Below, piece after piece: positions 59,402 through 64,000 of a stretch of DNA of 64,000 bases. The notes beneath the pieces are model-generated. The model was not told the DNA's origin and searched no databases. It saw only the letters and a program-made list of their open reading frames with translations. The position numbers and the translations under genes are program-made. This DNA comes from Bradyrhizobium sp. PSBB068 (GTDB lineage: Bacteria; Pseudomonadota; Alphaproteobacteria; Rhizobiales; Xanthobacteraceae), in NCBI GenBank assembly GCA_016839165.1, contig CP069301.1, positions 68,592 through 132,591 of the forward strand, given 5' to 3'. How positions within the stretch are numbered: position 1 is the stretch's first letter; every line of letters begins with the position of its first letter.

Positions 59402-59989
59402 ATGTCAAAGACCGCCCGTTCTCCTCGCTCATCTGCTGCCGTCGTTCCGCTCCGCCGCGGCACCACGCTCGAGATGGTCCGGCTCGCCTGTCCCGACGCC
59501 GCGCAGGCCAACCGCATCTCCGAGAGCTTCGGCCTTGCTACGCTCGACAGCGACGGCATCTGTGACCTCCACGAACGGCTCATCATTGAGACCGCCCAAG
59601 CGCTGAAAGACGGCTTGAGCGAGCGCGCCATGCAAATCCACCTGCAGCGCATCGTCGGCGCCTATGTCGGATCGGCCCACGGCGCCGGCCAGTTCTACTC
59701 CCGCGCAGTGACCGAAGCGCGTGACGCGACCGCCAAGCTTGCCAACGACAGCCGCGACGAAGATCTCGACGGTCCCGTTGGTTTTGACAGCGCCGCGCAG
59801 CGCAAACGAGAATTCGCGGCCGACATGGCCCTCCAGGCCCACGCGCTCCGCATGGCGGCCGAGGGCGCCGTCACCGCCTACGAGCAGATCGTTGGCGAAA
59901 CCTGGAAGCCGTTCGAACGGCAGATCGAGCACGCCGGCGAGACCGTCGGTCGCAAGGCCGCCAAACTTCAGATGGAGTCTTTCGGCTAG
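59402..59989 (+). CDS. Conserved hypothetical protein
   Basis: 195 aa; PLRRGTTLEMVRLACPDAAQ near the start, helical AQALKDGLSERAMQIHLQRI and VGAYVGSAHGAGQFYSRAVT, then a long helical end. GAAAGGACCTCACC is the ribosome-binding site. Family seen next to ArdC in alphaproteobacterial elements; unknown function. A double terminator follows. Confidence 0.75.
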   Translation: MSKTARSPRSSAAVVPLRRGTTLEMVRLACPDAAQANRISESFGLATLDSDGICDLHERLIIETAQALKDGLSERAMQIHLQRIVGAYVGSAHGAGQFYSRAVTEARDATAKLANDSRDEDLDGPVGFDSAAQRKREFAADMALQAHALRMAAEGAVTAYEQIVGETWKPFERQIEHAGETVGRKAAKLQMESFG

Positions 59990-59995
59990 CCATTC

Positions 59996-60020
59996 GGGCG
60001 GGGCATGGCCCCGCCCTTTT
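59996..60020 (+). terminator. Intrinsic terminator
   Basis: GGGCGGGGC-ATG-GCCCCGCCC-TTTT, 9-bp stem and four T, 6 bp after the stop at 59989. Confidence 0.9.
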
Positions 60021-60031
60021 CACTCCCGACG

Positions 60032-60061
60032 AAAAGGCCGGTCCTCGCGGGCCGGCCTTTT
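60032..60061. terminator. Bidirectional terminator hairpin
   Basis: AAAAGGCCGG and CCGGCCTTTT arms with a short GC loop. A on one side and T on the other mean it can work in both directions. Confidence 0.8.
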
Positions 60062-60336
60062 CGCATGTCACGCGCGGCGGCGGCGCTGCAATCTGAAAAC
60101 CAATAGAAAAGAGAAGACCAGCCGACACCCATCGCGGCCCCGTCCCGGGTGATGGTCCTGCTTCGGCTGGTTTGTCCCCGCAACGGCTCCGCCGTCCTCC
60201 ACTGCGTTGCGGCCCTCCCAACAAAATCCTGGTTCTGCGATCCGCACCGATCCGGGTGCGCGGACCTCCCAGTCCTGCGCGGGCGGACCCCGTGACGGGG
60301 CCGCGATGGGCGCGGCCTCCAACGGAGGTCATGATC
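60062..60336. other. Leader of ardC with hairpins
   Basis: ACCAGCCGA (about 60117) and TCGGCTGGT (about 60163) form a long-range stem; further GC-rich hairpins follow up to the strong GGAGG before the ardC start. No gene seen. Confidence 0.4.
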
Positions 60337-61263
60337 ATGAGCCGAAAAGAGGAAAAATCTCGCGCGGACATCTACGCGCGCATCACCGATCGCATTGTCG
60401 CCGATCTCGAGCGCGGCGTTCGTCCATGGACGCAGCCCTGGACGGTCGCCGATACCGCTGGCCGCATCACTCGGCCGCTCCGCTACAACGGCCAACCCTA
60501 TAGCGGTGTGAACGTCATCCTGTTGTGGTCCGAGGCGGTCGCGCGCGGCTTCACCTCGCCGACATGGATGACCTTCAAACAGGCGGCCGAACTGGGCGGC
60601 CACGTCCGCAAAGGCGAGACGGGCAGCGTTGTGGTTTACGCCAGTCGGTTCACAAAGACCGAGACGGACGGCAATGGCGATGAGGTCGAGCGCGATGTCC
60701 CGTTCCTCAAGGCCTATACCGTCTTCTGCGTCGATCAGATCGATGGCCTGCCTGAGCACTATTACGGTCGGCCGGCGACGGTCTCGACGCCGATCGAGCG
60801 CAACGCGCACGCCGACGCGTTCTTCGCTAACACCGGCGCTGTCGTCCGACATGGCGGCATAATGGCGTTTTATGCGCCCTCCTCCGATCACATCCAGATG
60901 CCACCGCTCGAAAGTTTTCGCGACGCGGAGTCGTATGTCGCCGTCCGAGCGCATGAAACCGTTCACTGGACCGCTCCTTCCCACCGTGTCAACCGCGACC
61001 TCAGCCGCTACGGCAAGGACCGTAGCGAGCGCGCGCGCGAGGAACTGATCGCGGAACTCGGGAGTTGCTTCCTGTGCGCGGACCTCGGCATCGTGCCCGA
61101 ACTCGAACCGCGCCCGGATCACGCGAGCTACCTCGCGTCCTGGATGGAGGTCATGTCAAACGAGAAGCGCTTCATCTTCGCGGCGGCCGCGCATGCGCAA
61201 CGCGCTGTTGCCTATCTGCACGGCCTTCAACCGAAGGCGTTCGAGGTCGGGGAGGCTGCATGA
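60337..61263 (+). CDS. ArdC-like antirestriction protein
   Basis: 308 aa. N-terminal ssDNA-binding ArdC domain: YARITDRIVADLERGVRPWT, then RPLRYNGQPYSGVNVILLWS and WMTFKQAAELGGHVRKGETG. C-terminal zinc metallopeptidase domain with HETVHW (about 206-) and the downstream acidic ELIAELGSCFLCADLGI. ArdC proteins shield the entering strand from host nucleases in conjugation. ATG 60337 has GGAGG 9 bp upstream; 60331 is too near. A broken gene overlaps its stop. Confidence 0.92.
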   Translation: MSRKEEKSRADIYARITDRIVADLERGVRPWTQPWTVADTAGRITRPLRYNGQPYSGVNVILLWSEAVARGFTSPTWMTFKQAAELGGHVRKGETGSVVVYASRFTKTETDGNGDEVERDVPFLKAYTVFCVDQIDGLPEHYYGRPATVSTPIERNAHADAFFANTGAVVRHGGIMAFYAPSSDHIQMPPLESFRDAESYVAVRAHETVHWTAPSHRVNRDLSRYGKDRSERAREELIAELGSCFLCADLGIVPELEPRPDHASYLASWMEVMSNEKRFIFAAAAHAQRAVAYLHGLQPKAFEVGEAA

Positions 61264-61530
61264 TGAGCAGACAGCGTGGCGATCGTCCAGTCCACAACCC
61301 TCGCTCCTATGGCCGCGCACGGCATCATCGATCCGATGCCAGACTATGCGGTCTTCGCAGACACCGGCTGAAGGCCGACCGTCGTTTACGATCACCTCGC
61401 CTCGCTGACATCGCCGAATGTATTGCCCTTTCCTGTCTGCATCGTATCGGCGGGGCGACATTCGCGAGAATCTGATCAGCGCCGCTCGCGGCCAGCGCGG
61501 GGCATCCATCCCCGTGCGTGCCGTGAACCG
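61260..61530 (+). pseudogene. Remnant of a PAPS-reductase-family (DndC-like) gene
   Basis: Pieces in different frames read VQSTTLAPMAAHGIIDPMPD then YAVFADTG, stop, RPTVVYDHLASLTSPNVLPF and PVCIVSAG, then after a one-base shift in a G run GDIRENLISAARGQRGASIP. This equals the N-terminal part of phage and plasmid phosphoadenosine-phosphosulfate-reductase-like proteins (FADTG.EP.AVY.HL...SPNVLPFPV, SAGxIRxxL). The rest of the gene is absent. Its start overlaps the ardC stop, so it was once coupled. Confidence 0.6.
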
Positions 61531-62119
61531 GCCTCGCCCTTGCGGTTCTCGCCGGGGTTCTCCTCCCGTAAATGTCGTGACCCGATACGCGGCCTTACCG
61601 AAACTTCCTTCGGGGGCGCGTTCCGGCGCTAACGGGTCGTCGCTCTATCGAGCGAACGTCGCTCCCATCCGCAGTCTCGTTTGATAGGCCGCGCCCTGAC
61701 GCCTGATGGAGAAGCGGCGCGGTCGTTCATTTTCAGTCGAGGTCTCGACCAGCGGGGCTTGAAACGTTGTGAGGTGTCCGCTGTTGGTTAAATGCGCGTC
61801 CGTCGCCCTGGCCCCGAAGGTCGCTGTCGTGTCACCCGGCCGTTTCATCAGTCTCGCCCACGGCGTCCTCGATTTGGCATGTCTGACCGAAGGCCGTCGT
61901 CGCTTTGCTCCGCCTCGCTCTTATCCCCGCAACATCCGGCCACGACTTTCTTCCCCTGGCCGCTGCGCGTCCATTCCTCGCGGAAATCAAGAAAGTTGTG
62001 GCTTGGCTGCCCTCTACTGCGTGCCGGCCCCTGCGGGGTGCGGGTCGATCGCCTCCGGTCTGTAGCCAGCCATCGAGGCTGCGGTGGGCGCGGCCCGGAA
62101 AACTGAAAAGGACACGACA
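61531..62119. other. Noncoding region before the DUF736 gene
   Basis: About 590 bases after the PAPS-reductase remnant. Short open frames on both strands look random. GC-rich stretches near 62020-62095 form hairpins like the leaders of other genes here. The promoter of the DUF736 gene should be here. Confidence 0.4.
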
Positions 62120-62431
62120 ATGGCAACCATCGGCACCTTCACTTCGAACGGCAACGGCTTCACCGGCACCGTCCGCACGCTCGCTCTCAACGCCAAGGCC
62201 AAGCTGGTCCGCGTCGAGACCCCCTCCGAAAAGGGTCCGCACTTCCGCATCTTCGCCGGCAATGTCGAGCTGGGCGCGGCCTGGCAGAAGACCGCCAAGG
62301 ACACCGAGCGGGACTATCTCTCGGTCAAGCTGGACGACCCGAGCTTCCCGGCCCCGATCTACGCCACCCTGATCGAGGTGGAAGGCCAGGAGGGCCTCCA
62401 GCTCATCTGGTCCCGACCGAACCGGGACTAA
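62120..62431 (+). CDS. DUF736-family protein
   Basis: 103 aa. The complete DUF736 domain: [59 protein letters not shown] and [15 protein letters not shown]. Common on alphaproteobacterial plasmids and integrative elements near ArdC and DUF1419 genes. AAAAGGACACGACA precedes ATG 62120. A strong terminator follows. Confidence 0.93.
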   Translation: MATIGTFTSNGNGFTGTVRTLALNAKAKLVRVETPSEKGPHFRIFAGNVELGAAWQKTAKDTERDYLSVKLDDPSFPAPIYATLIEVEGQEGLQLIWSRPNRD

Positions 62432-62445
62432 GGGGCCTCCACGGC

Positions 62446-62475
62446 AACGGCCCCGCCGAAAGGCGGGGCCGTTTC
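62446..62475 (+). terminator. Intrinsic terminator after DUF736
   Basis: ACGGCCCCGCC-GAAA-GGCGGGGCCGT-TTCT: 11-bp stem with GNRA-type loop and short T tail. Confidence 0.88.
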
Positions 62476-62616
62476 TGCATCGACGTCTCTTCTCACGCGG
62501 GTGATCAATCGCGCGTTCAGCGCGCTGCGGCCCGGCGGCTCCGTGCCCGGCTCCGGCATATGCGGTTTGTCCCCGGCGTAGCGACGGCAGATGTTCTAGG
62601 CATACCCATCAGATGT

Positions 62617-64000
62617 CTACCCCTCGTTGTCTTGCCATTGCGCTTCACCTCGCCCAAGCCGGATGATGCGCGAGCTGCGACGGTCGGTCGCGAATTCAAC
62701 ATGGCACAGACTTGGTCGAAATTGCCGAAGGCGCTGTCGGATCCCAACGATGGAGCGGTAGTCCGGCGTCGTGACCGACACTGCGCCCGTATGTTCTTCA
62801 ATCTCGATGCGACCCGGCATTCCCACATCGACAAAGTTGGGCACGTCGCCTTGCATCGTCCAGTCCTGAGTTTTCCACTTCGAGGTTGCACCACTGAGTG
62901 CGTCATTTCTGAACTTCTTCCAGATATGCGCTGTATCGGCGGTCGGCCAATCGGGCTGATCCGAGAGCGCTGCAATCTCATTCGATCGCAACCATCGGTT
63001 CATTTCCGCCCCACCGACGAAAACCGGTTGTGTTTCACGAATCGCGGCCATTGCGGCGACTCGGGAGGGCAGTCCGGCCCGGACTAGACTCGCCATCATG
63101 GCCTGCGGCACGCCGGCCTCAAGAACGGCCGCGGCGCTGCCTTCAACAAAGTCCGATTCTCCGCCGCTCGCACGGCGCCGCATCCGGATCGCCTCGATTG
63201 CCCATACAAGCCGATAAACGAACGCGTCTTCGATGACGCGCATGTTGTCCAGACCGATCGTGACAACATCGGTGCCGCGAAGCCAGGCTGCGAGGAGCTC
63301 GCGCCAATTCGCCGGCAGATCGACATCCGGCACGAATGGCCGAATGCCGAACAAGCGCGCCGCCATGCCGGTGAGAGCGGCGCTCAAATCGTCAATTGCG
63401 CCGGTCTGTGCTGCGTCATCAGCCCGATCAAGAAGTTCCGTCAATTCAGGGGCGATCGCGTCGATGGCGAGGCCCGCTTCCAGTCCAATGCCCATCGCGA
63501 AGGTGGCGCGGCGCTGCACGGCGTCCGATTTGTTCCAGATTAGGCGCGCGCGAGCCTGGAGAATCCACAGTTGGTTGTAGCGGGTCTGTTCGCCTAGCCG
63601 GGCGATCTGGCGAGACCACAGTGATCCGTTCAGGGCTTCGTCGATTAGCCGCGGAAGCTCCGCGCTGCCACTGTCCAGCGCTTCGATGAGACCAAAGACA
63701 GTTGCATCGAGCTTTTCGATCAGACTCTCGATCGGCTCGGCATCAGCGGCATGGTCCTGTGGAAACCAGGCCTCCTGGGCATTCGCGAGATACTCCATTG
63801 CGTCGGCCCGCAGGAAGACGTTCGCGCGCGCCAGACGGTTGAGCACCTCGGCGACGATGGTGATGATGCCGCTTGAAAGCGACCTTGCCGTCGCCGATCC
63901 GACGAGGTCTCGCCAAGCGCGTTGTCGCCACCCCTCGGCTTGGAACATCACGTGCAACACAAGGCCTTCCAGATCGACAAAGGCACGGCCTGCACGCCCG
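62617..64000 (-). CDS. Large protein of unknown family (5' end outside window)
   Basis: At least 461 codons; the frame is open to the right edge, so the start lies beyond 64000. Cytosolic, with no transmembrane segment. Recognisable stretches are GRAFVDLEGLVLHVMFQAEG, GLPSRVAAMAAIRETQPVFV and TADTAHIWKKFRNDALSG. The style resembles C-terminal regions of large helicase-type proteins, but no catalytic motif is inside the window, so no function is proposed. It points toward the DUF736 gene and ends 142 bp after that gene's terminator. Confidence 0.7.
   Translation of the reverse strand, partial: GRAGRAFVDLEGLVLHVMFQAEGWRQRAWRDLVGSATARSLSSGIITIVAEVLNRLARANVFLRADAMEYLANAQEAWFPQDHAADAEPIESLIEKLDATVFGLIEALDSGSAELPRLIDEALNGSLWSRQIARLGEQTRYNQLWILQARARLIWNKSDAVQRRATFAMGIGLEAGLAIDAIAPELTELLDRADDAAQTGAIDDLSAALTGMAARLFGIRPFVPDVDLPANWRELLAAWLRGTDVVTIGLDNMRVIEDAFVYRLVWAIEAIRMRRRASGGESDFVEGSAAAVLEAGVPQAMMASLVRAGLPSRVAAMAAIRETQPVFVGGAEMNRWLRSNEIAALSDQPDWPTADTAHIWKKFRNDALSGATSKWKTQDWTMQGDVPNFVDVGMPGRIEIEEHTGAVSVTTPDYRSIVGIRQRLRQFRPSLCHVEFATDRRSSRIIRLGRGEAQWQDNEG

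Noticed and set aside
44000..62500. CRISPR array
   Set aside because: Repeated GC-rich leaders occur, but only two copies of the 90-bp repeat, more than 1 kb apart, with genes between; no array structure.
62560..63087. Plus-strand open frame of 175 codons at the right edge
   Set aside because: Antisense to a longer, better-composed minus-strand frame that runs off the window.

Overview
The window looks like an alphaproteobacterium of the Hyphomicrobiales, most probably Nitrobacteraceae (Bradyrhizobium, Afipia or Nitrobacter type). This is an inference from the family-level resemblance of the predicted proteins and the uniformly GC-rich coding sequence; no rRNA or tRNA gene is present to fix the taxon. 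The stretch reads as a metal-resistance island followed by a conjugative, plasmid-like element.

Region 1 (1-22.3 kb) is a copper/heavy-metal island, mostly on the minus strand. From right to left it holds a CsoR-type repressor (17582-17857), a His-rich secreted protein, a small lipoprotein, a TolC-like outer-membrane protein, a Tat-exported multicopper oxidase, a cupredoxin, a CusF-like chaperone and an FkbM methyltransferase. It continues with a DUF305 protein, a DUF4396-multicopper oxidase fusion, a Cys-rich Csp-type copper store, an OpgC acyltransferase and a cytochrome c. At the far left lie a DUF411 protein, a FixH-like protein, a second TolC and the start of a CusB-like adaptor that runs off the edge. 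Divergent from csoR are a CopA-type P-ATPase and a thioredoxin-reductase-like flavoprotein. A fliQ-flgF flagellar pair, a PilZ protein and a HhH/nuclease-like protein lie inside the island.

Region 2 (22.3-29.4 kb): an intact IS256-family element with 26-bp inverted repeats and a 9-bp target duplication precedes a mercury locus. This consists of a broken merF-like gene and merR on the minus strand, then merB, merT, merP and merA on the plus strand. Four MerR-type sites sit at its promoters, three of them with clear 19-bp spacers. It ends in a truncated, frameshifted large serine recombinase, a 17-bp hairpin and a tRNA T-arm-like sequence.

Region 3 (29.4-43.8 kb): a complete VirB/VirD4 type IV secretion operon on the minus strand (virB1-like to virB11, virD4, an LPD7 protein and an EexN entry-exclusion lipoprotein). 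It is headed by a LuxI-type AHL synthase. A divergent LuxR gene and a perfect lux-box palindrome lie upstream, so transfer is probably quorum-controlled.

Region 4 (44-62.4 kb) is the plus-strand backbone of the element: DnaB helicase, a DUF3991/TOPRIM protein, DUF1419, a 1698-residue methyltransferase-helicase (DarB-like), a ParB-like nuclease-domain protein, DUF7007, ArdC antirestriction, DUF736 and several small conserved proteins. They are separated by GC-rich leaders with strong hairpins, two of which are copies of one 90-bp repeat. A broken PAPS-reductase-like gene lies after ardC. The window ends inside an unidentified minus-strand gene.

Several genes (DUF411, cytochrome c, recombinase, merF-like, 58294-58518, the PAPS-reductase remnant) carry apparent frameshifts, often at G/C homopolymers. 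Either this region is decaying or the assembly has homopolymer indels.
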